This document shows, piece after piece, positions 31,426 through 44,277 of a DNA stretch of 64,000 bases. The position numbers and the translations under genes are program-made. The notes beneath the pieces are model-generated. The model saw nothing but the letters and a program-made list of their open reading frames with translations. It did no database searches and was not told where the DNA came from. Origin of the DNA: Takakia lepidozioides (Eukaryota > Streptophyta > Takakiopsida > Takakiales > Takakiaceae); contig CM060732.1 in NCBI GenBank assembly GCA_030704615.1, positions 8,494,001 through 8,558,000 on the forward strand. The letters are read 5' to 3'. Within the stretch, counting starts at the first letter, position 1. Every line of letters begins with the position of its first letter.

Positions 31426-31726
31426 GGGGAGTTGGATGAAGTCGTTTCGAGGGGCGATAGGCCCACCTGGCAAACCGGGTGAGACTTACGGCGCATAGTT
31501 TGCATGGTACGGATGGAAACTGAAATTGCTACATTCATGGAGCCGCCAATCTTCATCCGTGCAAGTTCCTGTGAGGGGGAAATTTCAATCTACCCTGGAG
31601 TATAAGTCACGAAGGGCAACGTTTGCAAACTCATTGTCACCTCCTTGCACAGCTTCCTACCTCCGCACTGCTGCCTTCTGCATCCAGAAGCTGTTGTCAT
31701 TCAGCGTCCTCCGCTACTCTTTTGCA

Positions 31727-31990
31727 AGGATGTCGTGCCACCGCAATCCTGCTGACTGCCCTTATCATGGCCACAATTATGCGATGTTCAAACCGAAATC
31801 AGGAGACATCATTTGTCTGGCTCACTGTTTTCACTGACGCTTCTGGAGTCAAGCGGGAGTCATTGCGCGCAATGGAGTATTTGGAGGACTATTACCGCTT
31901 TGAGCGGGGTGAGGGTGAGAGTCAATGCGGTCCGTGGGTGCTACAAATTGTTGACCTCGATATACCCAGGTGGAATGGGAAGCCGGACAG
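31727..31990 (+). pseudogene. Cys/His-rich fragment, frame-damaged
   Basis: Plus-strand frame starting ATG with SCHRNPADCPYHGHNYAMFK and IICLAHCF, then after a +1 shift near 31835 TDASGVKRESLRAMEYLEDY ... GPWVLQIVDLDIPRWNGKPD. The spacing of Cys and His suggests a small zinc-binding module. Composition across the shift is protein-like, so I read this as one damaged gene. Function unknown. It lies tail-to-tail with the ParB-like fragment. Confidence 0.4.
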
Positions 31991-32059
31991 ATCATGCTGT
32001 CCATGCTTTGGCGCTGGAACTGCTGCCAGTGGACCAGGGAGGACTACACTGGGGAGAAC

Positions 32060-32481
32060 TTTATTCGTCGAGTTCACTCCGTTTTTGCAGTGTATGGGGA
32101 CACACATGTAATGCCAGCCACTTTGCTTGGCATGGTTCTGCTTGATGTACTCCCACCATGCAAGAAGACGATGATTCCCGTCCCCGACAAAAAACATTTT
32201 TCCCGACATAGGCCCGAAGTCTGGATCACCCTTCAGCATTGTCTCGAATTCTTCGTTGCGAGTGTGCCAGTGGGGATCCATGCTGACAATTCTTCCGCTG
32301 TGGGCCCACGAGTTTCACCGTCCTCATTCTCAATAGAAACGTAGAAGGCGGGAGAACCTAGACGATACCCTTTTTGAAATGCAGACTTCAGCTTATCCAC
32401 TGGAAGAGCCTGCCTGACGATGGGGAGGGAGACCATGCGAGTGCAGCCAACCGTGTTGAGCTCCGGTGCGCTATTCGCCAT
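32060..32481 (-). pseudogene. ParB-like domain protein, frameshifted
   Basis: The N-terminus starts at the ATG at 32481 (MANSAPELNTVGCTRMVSLP) and continues with KLKSAFQKGYRLGSPAFYVS and GPTAEELSAWIPTGTL. After a frameshift near 32250 it reads RNEEFETMLKGDPDFGPMSG and KMFFVGDGNHRLLAWWEYIK. The GDGNHRLLAW segment resembles the G-x-H-R box of the ParB/sulfiredoxin fold (GxxRxxA), which binds or cuts DNA or binds nucleotide. In prokaryotes and phages this domain is often fused to or paired with DNA methylases, and a methyltransferase-like gene lies 3-5 kb away here. The frame may extend to 31922, but the last 50 residues look random. Its start lies inside an inverted duplication. Confidence 0.5.
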
Positions 32482-33262
32482 CTTCGGGACTGAGGCCTGT
32501 ACACTGCTGCCAAATGGTAAGTCTCCTCTTTTTTTCTGGATTTTGTGAATCTTGCCTTGAAAAACGATATTTATATATTGCTTCTCATTTTTTGAATAAT
32601 TGGGAGTTTAAGGCTCACGAGCCAGGCAATGGGCCCCATGCACGGATGTTGGGTGCCCCCGCGACCACCCGACGGGTCTGGGTCTGCTCGAGGGTAGGGT
32701 TTGCTCACTGTTGGCAGGTCAGGTCTGCTCGCGGGTCTTGGGTCCAACTGAATGGTCTGCTCGTCGTGCCGCAGCCCGCCCGCGAGACTTAGAATTTTTT
32801 GCGGGAAAACTCGCCCATCAAAAAGGAGGGTCATTAATACACGTGCAATGCCAGCCGAAACCATCATTAATGCACATTTGGCGCAGCCAGAGTTAAACCC
32901 ACGACCTCGTAGGTAGAAAACAACCGCAGTCAGCCCCAATGCCGGCTAGGGTCAGGGCCTGCGGACCCTACCTCGCGGCAGACCATACTTGGTGGCAGAC
33001 CCATCCTCGCAGTAGACCCACCCGGGCCGGGTCATGGGTTGCGGTGGGGCCACCTAGGGGCGCCCGACGTCTGTGCATGGGGCCCGCTGCCTGGCTCACA
33101 CGTGAGCCGTAAACTCCCAATTATTCAACAATGAGAAGCAATATATAAATATCGTTTGTCAAGGCAAGATTCACAAAATCTAGAAAAAAGGAGGAGACTT
33201 ACCATTTGGCAGCAGTGTACAGGCCTCGGTCCCGAAGATGGCGTATAGCGCACCGGAGCTCA
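32453..33262. repeat. 0.8-kb inverted duplication (foldback) at the ParB-like gene start
   Basis: Left arm 32453-32660 and right arm 33052-33262 are reverse complements with about 90% or better identity by eye, including the first nine codons of the ParB-like gene and a following GTAAGTCTCCTC. The shared inner border is GGGCCCCATGCAC. The GC-rich middle (32660-33050) also folds, with GGGTCTGCTCG-like segments facing CGCAGTAGACCC-like ones. The right arm therefore encodes a second, divergent start (MAYSAPELNTV at 33238, plus strand) that soon loses similarity. Confidence 0.85.
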
Positions 33263-33594
33263 ACACAGTTGATTGCAGTCCCTGCGGTCGCCATGAGGAA
33301 AGAGTATCAGCCATGCCGCACAGTTCTTCCCTTCATATCCAAACTTCCAGGCGTGTGTCCCTCCTGGTTCTCAAACTTGCAAGAGAGACCAGCACAACTG
33401 CTCATCTAGTCGTCAATTGTTTTTCTCTCAAAGAGTTAACAAAACAACATTAAGGAAAATAGCATTACAAAGGATGCGGGAGCTTTACAAATCCTACTAG
33501 TAATAGGGAGAGACTTTCGGTTGAGAGAGTTCAAAATGGCATGAGGAAGACCGCAATCTACTGACAAGTCGCTACAGTATCCATTGTGTATAGG

Positions 33595-33694
33595 GTAAGT
33601 CCCCCACCCGAGGGTGTACCGCGGTGTGAGGGGAGTGACCGCCCTCGGTCACGACACGAATACTAAGGTACTTGCCCGATGGTGGGGGACTTAC
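33595..33694. repeat. 100-bp inverted-repeat element (MITE-like)
   Basis: GTAAGTCCCCCACC at 33595-33608 is matched exactly, inverted, by GGTGGGGGACTTAC at 33681-33694, with a GC-rich centre. No clear target-site duplication was found. Related C-run segments (GATCCCCCGGCCCGCG, ATCCCCCGCTTAC) lie just downstream at 33835-33890. Confidence 0.75.
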
Positions 33695-33699
33695 ATTGC

Positions 33700-35109
33700 G
33701 TAAAGACATAGGGTTTCTTTCCCGTTTCTTTTCGCTGTGGACGGCTCAGATTGTGGCATATAACATAAAAGATGAGATTGTAAGGAAAAGATGGCGTGCA
33801 TAATCTCCCACGGGACCTTACGCACAATCTCCCACGGGACATTACACGTAAGATCCCCCGGCCCGCGTAATATCCCCCGCTTACTATTGACGCGACATTT
33901 CGCCAGGTAAGCTCCCTGAAAATACAAAGAGAAAAAACCCGTAGGTTTTTACGTATCTATACCTAAACCTCAAAGTTGCTTTGGACCTATTTTGGTGAAG
34001 GTAAAAACCAAAAACCATACATAAGGGAACATGCAAGCAATCTTTCTATGGGAAAGTGGCCTTCTTCTTGTTCAGAAATGCTTCAGATTGGTTCAGACTG
34101 TCTTGCACCATAAGCATTTGATCGGTCATACACGATGCTAATGCTGTGATTAGGTCTGGTGATGAATCATCTACAGCTTTCCAAACATTATGCTTTTGCA
34201 TTCATACAGAACAGAAAAATGTGCTGCTTCACGGGGTCAATAGAGTTGCAGGAATGAAATTGAGGTCCGTGTTGAATGAACGTTGTCTTGTGATTTGCAT
34301 CTCTACTAGACTTGTCACAACTGAAGGCCTCCAACAATACAAAGCCAGAGAACTAAAGCGCACCGACACTGTGTCATGCAAAGCTTGAGTGCCAGCACTG
34401 AAAATTGTGAGCTCACGTTGCGTTTGTGATCAATGAGATTACTCTGCAATACAGAAATTGCTTGGCGCGGATGCTACATTTCTGTGCTACATAGATTTTA
34501 ATGTAGACGCTATGCCCTGATTGCAGCAAGCATAAACCCTTCATGTACATAATCCGACCAGGGTAGTACATCTGACCTCGATAAGTGTAGTGGTCCTAAT
34601 GGCTGAAGGACGGTTTCATCATCCTAACACAATTTTACCGTTTCAGGATCTCCTGTGACCCGTTTTTTGCAGAAACTACGAAGATAAAATCCACGCTGTC
34701 CATTATCAAATTTTTTCGTTCTATCCCCTGTGGTGGGCAGAGGGTAAATGGCATTGATGTGCCTTCCAGAAATGTCTTCCTCCTTCCTCAGTTGCTTCGA
34801 GCTACATGCCATTGTGTGCAGATGAGACTACAATTGGCTTCAAAGATTGTGTATCCAAGATTGTGTATTCATGCCCTGGCAATCACAGTGCGGAAGATAC
34901 ACATTTTGGGCACACTAGCAAGGCAGCTCCATTACTAGAATTCTATGAATCTGTTCAATATGCTAATGTGCAGGTTATAATCCCAGATAACTTCCTTTAA
35001 TGCCTTCTGCGGTTCAAATTAGCATGTGAAATCCAAGTATCTTCCGAAAATTGCGAAGGCTCCAATGCCAGGTTCAAATGAATATGTGGTACTTGCTAGA
35101 CTGACAACT
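33700..35109. other. Intergenic region and probable HSP90B1 3' UTR
   Basis: No supported gene. The part nearest the HSP90B1 stop (about 34600-35109) is likely its 3' untranslated region on the minus strand. The rest is unclassified unique sequence. Confidence 0.45.
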
Positions 35110-38100
35110 CTATAGTTCGTCTTTGAGTGACTCTCCAGAGTTCTCAGTGTGCTCTGCTAGATCTGCATCTGGAGCAGAATCCTCTTTCTCCATCACATCA
35201 TCAAAATTTGTGCCATCCTCATCAAAATTGATACCCTCCTGGGAAAAACCAAGACAGCAATCTCCAGGATCAGATCCTTCATCAACCTTTGCTGTCTAGA
35301 CCATGTTCATGAACTCTTCTACTCTGTATCAATGGAGGATGTTTCTAAAACCATCGGAGATTTTTCTTAGGAATTTAATGTCAATACAAGAAGACCAATT
35401 CCCCACTTTCCATTCAGTAACACCACAGTTTGTCACATGGAACATGATTCTTCATGATTACCTCCCCATACTACATAAGTTATCTGAGTTTCCATTGGGA
35501 TGCTCATCTAGGCGCACTTATAGGACTCGACAAACATACAGCCATTCCAGACAAAACAACAACAGCAAACTTCAAAACCTTACCTCATCTATATTGAAGT
35601 CTGACTCGTTCACAGTCTCGTCTGAAGTATTCTCAGATTCCTCGGATTCATCCTCGGCCTCAACCTCGGCATCTGGGCTAACATTCAAGTTAGACTTGAT
35701 GACAGAATAAATGCGTGAGGCAAAGTCCTTGGGATCTTCCAGGATGAAGCCACTCTCCAACAATGCTGTTTCAAAGATAAGTTTTGCAGCTTGCTTGGCA
35801 CTGTCATCCTGCACATTAAGTCCCCCACATGGATGAGTATTTGGTAGATTATGCGCACAATCACAACCACAGCTACATTGAGTGATTGTGGGAATACCAT
35901 AATCTGAAAGGCCTCCGGGCATGTGCTTCTTCTAGAACAAGGTGCAAGGGAGAGGTATACTCATTGCTGTGTATACTGACTAAGATATCTTATTTTTTGG
36001 TACATGTTTCTCACAGGATAATAAATCTTGCTGTAGCAAGTCATAGGGTTCTGCCGCACCATAATATGACAACTCTCAGCGAGGCACTCTCAGAGAGGCT
36101 GAAAAGTAAATACACTAACCCTCTTCACACCATGACCAGAAGCAAGATTTTGATGATCAAGAACAAAGAGCAGGCCCACCTCATACATCACAGAAAGTCA
36201 ACTGTCTCAACTCCTTGTTAACGATAAGACAAGGAAAGTGAAAGATGGTAGGAACAAGACATCAACATCACAAACTGCATCAATCAAACATACAAGCTGG
36301 TGCAAGTACCTCGGAACTCAACGCAACTTTCTCACGAAGCTCCTTAATGATGGGGTGCCTGGGATTGATTTCCAAAATCCGCTTGCCACGCATGTAGGAC
36401 TGCTTGCTAGGGTCTGACAGTGTCTGAGCTTGCATGATCCTCTCCATGTTGGCCGACCACCCATACTTCGAGGTCACCACTACACCAGGAGTGTCTGCAA
36501 GCCGGTTGCTCACCTGAGCCCAGGTACAAAATAAACTTGAGGTCAGGTTTGGATCTTTTTCCACTCTCCCTTTCCATTCCCCTCCACCTTCCTTAACCCT
36601 CCTTTTTTTGTACATCACCAACAATCTTGCCGAACCTGCTCAGTATCAAGAACATTGAGACAGCTTTTTCATCTCCCTGTTGTGGTGAGATCACTGTAAT
36701 CAACTCTTCCTGCAGAAAGTAATTTCCTGCCCAGTCTAAGGCTGAAGCTGCCAATGCTAATTACAACTACCAGATTACCTTTACAGACTCCACATTTTCG
36801 CTGGCAAGCAAGTCTTTCCACCACTTGGTCAGTTCCTTGAAGGACTCTTTAACCGCCTTGAACTTTGCCTTCTCACCCTTGCTTCCTATCTTGAGATCAT
36901 CCTTTGAGGCATTCTGAAACTTTTTGTCCTCGTATTCAGTCAAGTTCTGTGTCAAGTACTCATCGAGGGGATCTGTCAAGTACATGACCTGCAAGAGCAA
37001 CATCACAAAGTAGAGCTTAAGTCCCCAGAAGTTTTCTATTTCACATAGGAAATTCAAGAATATAGTTACGGTAATTAAACTGGGCGCAGGTAAAATATGT
37101 ACTGTACATACCTCATAGCCCTTCTTCAAAAGCTTTTCCAAAAATGGAGATTTCTCCAGCTGTTTCTTATCCTGACCAGTGATGTAGTAAATCTGCTTCT
37201 GCCCAGGTTTCATTTGTGATATGTACTGGTCCAATGATGTCAGATTGTCACCTGACTTGGAACTGCACATAACCTCAATTGAAAATGCTTCAGAAACAAT
37301 TTCTTAGCACCACTTTAAATGCACACTGGACGCAATTAATGCAGACCCTACCTTGCCAAGCCTTTCCTAGCTCAAGGGCTACACTCTCACAGCTAAACTC
37401 CTGTCATGATTAGTTACACCATATAAGAGTATGAACACCTCACACACTCAGTGAAGTACTTACCCCTGTCAAGCTCCAGGCTCCGACTGTCACAGCTCAC
37501 CTTCCATAATCATTTGCGTTACTAGCTCAAGGAACTACAAAAAGTGTCAACATTGGACTAGAACAGAAGTGAACATTTCGGAAGAGAGCCCAAGAAGTAC
37601 CTATAAAATCGAAGAAGCTTAGCAAGGCGCACACGGTTTGTAGCATCTTCAATAATACCAAGCTTGATTGCTTTCCCAAACTCGTTCCAAAACTTCACAT
37701 ACTTTCCCTTCTTCTCAATGGTGTCCTCCTCCTTGTCTGCTGCCTTGTCCTCTGTCTCCTCACCTACAGGAAGATTGAAGAGGAGATAAATATCATCATC
37801 TCTGCAGGTAACTGCTGTAGAGGAGGCTCGGTTCTGGAGTATCTTTGAGTCTTAAGTGACACAAATTCGGTTAGAAATAATCAAGTTGCACTGTCACACA
37901 TATCCGGGTTACAGCTTTAGTCTGAGTAGCTCATAGGACAAGCTGAACTGGGAGCATGGAAGGAGTGGTGGACCAGGCTGAAACTTGTAGACAGTATGGT
38001 GGTAACAGCCAAACAATCCAAGTTGAGCACATTCTAGGGAGTTGCTACTAGTTTCCTCCCACCTATATTGTTGATCAGACATCAAATATCACCCAAAAAC

Positions 38101-41100
38101 TCATCGGCAATCAGGTTTGATCAATGAAACACTATAGCAAAAGTGAGATTGAACAAGGCAGCAACTCACTTGAATCCTTTTCCTCAAACTTCTCATCAGG
38201 ATCCTCATCAACAATACGCCGAATCATGTCCAGGGCTTTGCGTACCAGCTTCTTCTTGATTGTCTTCAAACTACTGTGCTGCTGCAGCATCTCTCGTGAC
38301 ACATTAAGAGGCAATGTGTCCGAGTCCACTATACCCTGCATTCAAAGACCAGTCTGTGGTAAGCAACACATACTTTCACACCAAGAACTTTCACACCGAG
38401 CAATATACACACGAAGTAACAACTTAACCTGTCTATACTCAATTGAGCACAACCCTGCAACTTGCTGTGGGCCCAACAGGCACGGGATGCCAAGTGCACA
38501 AACCTTGAGGAAGTTGAGATACTTTGGAAGAAGTTCATCAAATTCGTCTGAAATGAAGACTCGACGAACATACAACTTGAGCATTGCCTTATTGGCATAG
38601 TAATTTTCGAACATGTCATGCGGGGCACTGGGGGGAATATAGAGGACTGCCTTGAACTCCACATCTCCTTCGGCATTAAAGTGGGTCCATGACAATGGCT
38701 TATCACTGCTGAAATCCTGTTAAATGAAACAAACAGCAGATCAGTGGCTGGACATGGGGAATTTGGAACTATGGTTGCTTCTTTACCAAAAATACTATGA
38801 ATGCCCTTGGGAAAGAAAGTGATGAAGGTGTCCAGCTAAGACAAAAAGAAGCTTCTTGATTCAGACCAGTTACAAATATATGTACCTTTGCCAAAGAATG
38901 GTAAAACTTGTCATACTCCTCTGGGGTGACATCTTTTGGAGTCCGAAGCCAAACAGCCCTTACATCATTCAAAAGCTCCCAATCCCAATGTGTTTCCTTG
39001 ATTGTCTTTGTTTTTGGCTCTGCAAACAAACCAGGTAGAGACAATTGGAAATTATGCTTCATCCTCACTAGGTAATGTGATCCAGGGTTAACAAATCCAC
39101 TTTCCATTCGCTGTACAAATAAACTTCCCAGCAAGGACTTCCTAAAAACCTCTCCTGACAAATGGCAGCATCTTTCCTGGCTGGTTCTCTACAAGTACCT
39201 ATTTTAACCTCAACTTCCTTTTAACACTCTCCTTAACAAACCTGCTTGATCAAACATACCAACCCTCTATTATAAAAGTTGTCACTGCCACTGCAAGAAA
39301 AGTATTTGGTCACCCTTAGCCCCCCCACAATGTTGAGTTACTAATTTAGGCAACTATCATTTAGTATTACAGCTTCTGCTCCAAGTTGCTAACTAAATCG
39401 CTCTCAACAAGACCAATGCCTCCAGAAGCTCAGGCCAAAGAAGTAGACAGCGAGTGGTACTCACTCTTCTCTCCTTCCTCTTCTTCCTCTTCAACTGTTT
39501 CTTCCTCCTCCATTGAATCTTGGTCCACATCTGGTATCAATGAACAACAATACCATTTCACCAAATCTGATTGATTCTTCAAGTACAAAGCCAACCAACC
39601 AGATTTCTCTGCTGGTGACCTCCATCAGGCAAATCAACCATGTGTTGCCTCATTAAAACACAGTTGGTGACAAAGTTTGTGGTCTATGTTACAATCTGGA
39701 CACCAAAGATTCTCCGTCAGCTTGGCAAACTATACATCACGAGGGCAGCACTTACAAACACAGAACAAGACAAGTGAAGAGCCAGTAACCGATGCAATGT
39801 CAAGACTGTGTGTTATCAGGGTTCCATTATCCTTTGCATTCTCACGAGCTACGAGAACTGAATATTTTAAGGTTACAACATAACTTCACGTAAACATGGC
39901 TCACCACTGATCTCCTCTTTCTCAGTCTCCTCTTCCTCATTGGCAGGTACTTCAACATCAACATCTTTGCTTGCCCACAGGTAAATGGGGAAGTTTATGA
40001 ATTCTGAATATCTCTTCACCAGTTCCTGTAGGTTCAGAATACAAAGAGTCAGACTGCCACACATTGTTTGACTGCTAGACAACTTTCGCTACAGCCATCA
40101 CTACCAGCATATGTGACAATGTGATTTGTCTATGGCTTGTATTTCCAATACATAGTCTACTTTAAGGTAAAATGGTGTGAAATTCTTCACACATGGCAGC
40201 AAGGGATTGTTTCCAGCAAAATATTGGATATCCTCTTGTGCAGTTGTGCTGGTTAACCCCACTAGTCAAGGGCATTTTCTTGAAACTGGGAAGAGACGTC
40301 TGTGAGACATTAGTAGAAGGAAACATCTTTTCCAAATTACTTACCCGCAGTTTGTCCTCTTCTGCATATTCACTGGCCTCCTCCTTGAGATGAATTCTAA
40401 TTTCTGTACCCCGACCAAGGGGCTCATTCTCTGTGTCCTCAGTAACCGCAAAGTTGCCGTCGGCTTTTGACTCCCAGATGTATCTGACAGGGTGCAACAG
40501 AAATTACCAGTAAACTCAAATACCACTGACCAAACAATGCAGAGCATGGGAATGAATAAGGAGACTAGTAGATACCTCCATATTCACAGACACGGATTCA
40601 GTCGATGGCAATTAGATATGCTACCCTTGTGCATGTGCAATGTCCACTTCATTACAGGCCAGGGATAGGCCTCAATTTCCTTGGTGAGAGAACACCACAT
40701 GCTGACCTGGTGCTTTCTCACACTGTCCTAGCACTAAAAACTCTCAAAACAAAGAAACACCTACAGCTTGGGCTAGTATAAGTTCATATCAGACCAAACT
40801 GATCCAAAGCCTCAAAACAAAAAGGTTCTATGAGATCCTGAGAAGCTCAAGATATATGACTATTACAGTCAGTAGCACATTCACACATAATTGTAAGTGA
40901 TTAAAAATGTTTTAGCGAGACTAAAACAGTCTATTCCAAAGACCTCCATGCCTGTTAAAAGAGGCATTATCAATATAGAACGACTTACTGTTTGTCATCA
41001 TTGTGTTTGCTGACAACCTCAACATAGTTGGCAATCAAATAGACGGAGTAGAACCCAACCCCAAACTGCCCGATGAGATTAAGATCACCTCCTTTCTGCA

Positions 41101-43764
41101 TCTGCTCCAGAAAAGCTGCGCTTGGAAAAGGACCATCTAAAAGTTAGTCATGTTCACCTGTCTACAGATAAATGGGAAACAACGAATGTTTTTTAATACC
41201 ATGTACAAGCTCTGGCAGTAAGCCTAATGATTTGAAACAACAATACAAAATCCCTGCTCCTTTAGTTGCCTGTTGGTTCAACATCCTATGGAATTCCTGA
41301 AGTGATGCACCAATAAACAACCGACTGTAGCCTTGAAAAATATAGCAACACACCTCAAGATAAGCTGGAGAATGGTATCACTGACATATTCCCACAACTG
41401 ATGAGACAATACTTCCAAATCAAATCTTATCTCAATTTGCTTAAAGTAGGAGGCAGATGGGCACTACACCTGATGTCCCTGATTTCGCAATGGTACCAAG
41501 ATTCTTGATGAGATCTTCCTTGGTCATACCAATACCCCGGTCTCGAATGGTTAAGATCTTTTTCTCCTTGTCCAACTTGATCTGTCACATTACAAGTACG
41601 AACAGTCCCGCAGTGTCCTCAGTTCAGTCATCCTTCACATTGGAGGTGACTAGCATGCCCCACTTCCAAATGTCCAGTTGACATTTCTGGGCAGTCAGTT
41701 GGTGTGGTTGAAGAAGTGGCCCCTTCACTCCACAGATGTTACCAACAGTTGAGAGAACAGGTTCTCAGACAGGCAATTTTCAAGTCCATAACCTCTTCGG
41801 GCTGTACAATGCCCTGTCCAATCCACATGGACACTCAAGTAGACTTTGAAAAATTAAAATCCTTCCTCCAACCCCTTCCTCAAAAGGAAAGCAACACATT
41901 CTCAGAATATGAGACTCATGTGCATCCTCTACATATATGAGGGCAATCGAGGGACAAAAGCTTACATGAATATCAAGTTTGGCATCATCTCCTTCACCGA
42001 GAATAGTCTTATCGGTGAGAGAAAGGAAGCGAATCTTGTCCAAGGCCTGCATTCATGAAATTGTCAGTGAGTAACAAGCAGACCCCATCTGTAGGGCACC
42101 CCAACATCTGTCTATGATCCCTAAAGATAAGGACCATTAACGTTAGGTCCACCTGAGATGCCGTCCTCCCTAGAACAAGAGCTGTAAACTCCACTGTCAT
42201 ATGAAGTGCTGAGGAATACCAACCTTTGGAACTCACAGTGTAATCTCTTCCCTCCTTGAAGGCAATGAGGAAAAAGAATATACACATCATCACATCACGA
42301 CCTGTACTTGCATAGTAAGAACAGAGGTAAAGAGAGTTTAGCAATGTGTTGAGAGCTTTGACACTTTCAGCTCCCAAAGCAAGTAGTTCATTACTGTTGG
42401 CAATGAACAATCAACCTCACTAGTTTACTGTCTGCATGATAAGAGCTGTGCCAAGCTTCAATAGAAGCTCGATATTTCACAATAGAACCTACATTCTTAC
42501 ATTCAAGTTGATACAATCCATGAGGTGGACAGAAGTTAAGTACAGGTACTCACATCTGAGGCATTTGAGATGAGTTCTCGCAAGAAAATGTCCTTATTGC
42601 TGTAGAGAGAGTTGATGATGATATCCATCAACCTAGAAACCTCTGCCTGAAACTCATACTTCTCCGTAGGAGCCCTCACTGTTTTGGCGGACATGGACTC
42701 ACTTTCTCTGCATCAGAAAAATGGTGTTCCAAGTTTTAGAATCAGCTGTTCACAAGGTATTTTTGAATGATCAGTCCAAGAGGAAAAGCGCACTGCTGGA
42801 CAATCCCCAAAACCCCCAAATGGATTGCGAGGGCGTGCGAGTATTTGTAGCTTTCCTATGAAACGACGAACACATTTTGCTTCTCTCCGCGATGTTTTTA
42901 TGGACAACAATCAAACTTCTCATCGAGAGAAAGTGAGACAAAAAGGAGAGAAACCTTTGCACAACTTCAGCATCAGTGGTCAAGCCACTTGGCACACCCC
43001 CAATCTTTTCCTCAACTTTTGGAGCATCTAGTACTTCTTCCACTCCGCTTTCTTGCGCATTCACTCTTGCATGTGGACCTGCGAAATTGAACAGCGAGTG
43101 GTAAGAGAATGCACTCATAAGACGTTGACTGCCGTACCCTTGTGGCCATAGACCCCGCGCCAAGTTCGGGCGAGTGGAAAGAGAGAGGAAGACAGGGACG
43201 CGCAGGACCAAACACAGAAGCAAAAGCATGGAGACTGAGAAACGCATGAAGAGAACAGATCTTTTTCCCTCCCCCAAGAAAAACCACAGGCTGCCTTTCC
43301 ATGTGAACATAATTTGCTAGGAAAAATACATCTCTGACAGACAACCATCTAGCATTGTGTTCTTGTAGTTCATGGTCCTTTTCTCATCGCCATCCGACAA
43401 CACTGGGCTTAGGCAAATGCCTCTGATGACGACTTTTCTTAGGGACGGATAGATTAAGATTCCTCCACCAAACCGACTTCACGTCCTCTGCAAGCTAATA
43501 AAAGCTCTGGGAGCCACATTGTTCCTTGCAAAGACCTGGTCCGGTTTCTCTCTCTACCCCTATTCCAATCCCAACCCCTCATCCTCGTCCACCCTCTAAA
43601 GCCTCAGCGTCTGTCTCCCTCCGCCTTTCATTCTATGACTTGCACATGTCCTTCCATTCGCCAAGAACCACAAACAAAATCCCACTAAAGTACGTACTCT
43701 GAACTTGTAAAAATGCAAGCGTGAGCAGCAGACAGAGCGCTGCAGCAGCTGCAATCCGGGCCAT
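35110..43764 (-). CDS. Endoplasmin (GRP94/SHEPHERD-type ER HSP90), 18 coding exons
   Basis: ATP-dependent chaperone of the ER lumen. Exons (minus): 43764-43698, 43078-42955, 42707-42554, 42046-41966, 41581-41470, 41115-40989, 40483-40345, 40025-39905, 39530-39465, 39019-38886, 38716-38504, 38335-38170, 37763-37601, 37262-37112, 36988-36779, 36513-36310, 35808-35584, 35238-35110. They sum to 2586 nt: 861 aa plus stop, all GT-AG, frame kept. Features in order: signal peptide ([20 protein letters not shown]); [13 protein letters not shown] pre-N region; ATP-binding N domain with ELISNASD (about 108-115) and IRDRGIGM (about 154-161); SGTSAF lid; acidic linker (about 290-330); middle domain with [21 protein letters not shown] domain with [17 protein letters not shown]; acidic tail and terminal KDEL. 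Arabidopsis SHD is 823 aa, so linker and tail are somewhat longer here. Looks intact. An ERSE-I box lies upstream. Confidence 0.97.
43094..43184 (-). mobile_element. 61-bp LINE 3' tail in HSP90B1 intron 1
   Basis: Minus-strand copy of the 3' end of the LINE family at 53891-55760 (GGCGCGGGGTCTATGGCCAC ... CAACGTCTTATGAGTGCAT), occupying 43109-43169. It is flanked by direct repeats TCTCTTACCACTCGC (43108-43094) and TCTCTTTCCACTCGC (43184-43170), 14 of 15 identical, read as the target-site duplication. The downstream repeat ends 15 nt from the exon 2 boundary, so the intron's pyrimidine tract partly comes from the insertion event. Confidence 0.8.
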
Positions 43765-44277
43765 GGTCCACCAGAATATATTCAACACTGTCCTTCTCTT
43801 TTCACACGAAATAGGGATCACGAGCAGCACCTCTCTCTCAATCCCCCTTCTTCTCAGACTCTCATCACAATCAAGTTTTTCTATTCTTCATCGCAAAAAA
43901 CCGAACATGTATACTCCCTTTTCTCTCCTTCTCCACAGATCAATGCAGCGCCTCCTCCGATCAATGCAATCTCGCACATCAAAGCAGGATCTAGAGACGA
44001 GCCGTTCCTGTAACCTCAGCCAGTTCATCTGACTGCCAGTCTCCGACCTCCGGATAAACAAGCAAACCCGGAAGTCCGGACGCGCCACTAATATTTTCAC
44101 AATATTACTTTTATTCCCACATGGATGTCATCCACAGAAACAAACATTCATCATCCATCGACGCGGAAACGCATCCCCGGTCGACGACAACGGCAAACGT
44201 GGGCGCGTCGCCGGCCGGCGGCTCGCCCTGCCGGTTTCGCCAACCGGAAACCACCGCGTCACCATACGCAGTTCGGA

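Noticed and set aside
36600-36720. Extra HSP90B1 exon (GAAGAGTTGATTACAGTGAT...) between the VESVK and VSNRL segments
   Set aside because: The conserved protein sequence continues directly from VESVK to [10 protein letters not shown]; including it would break the alignment and introduce unsupported residues.
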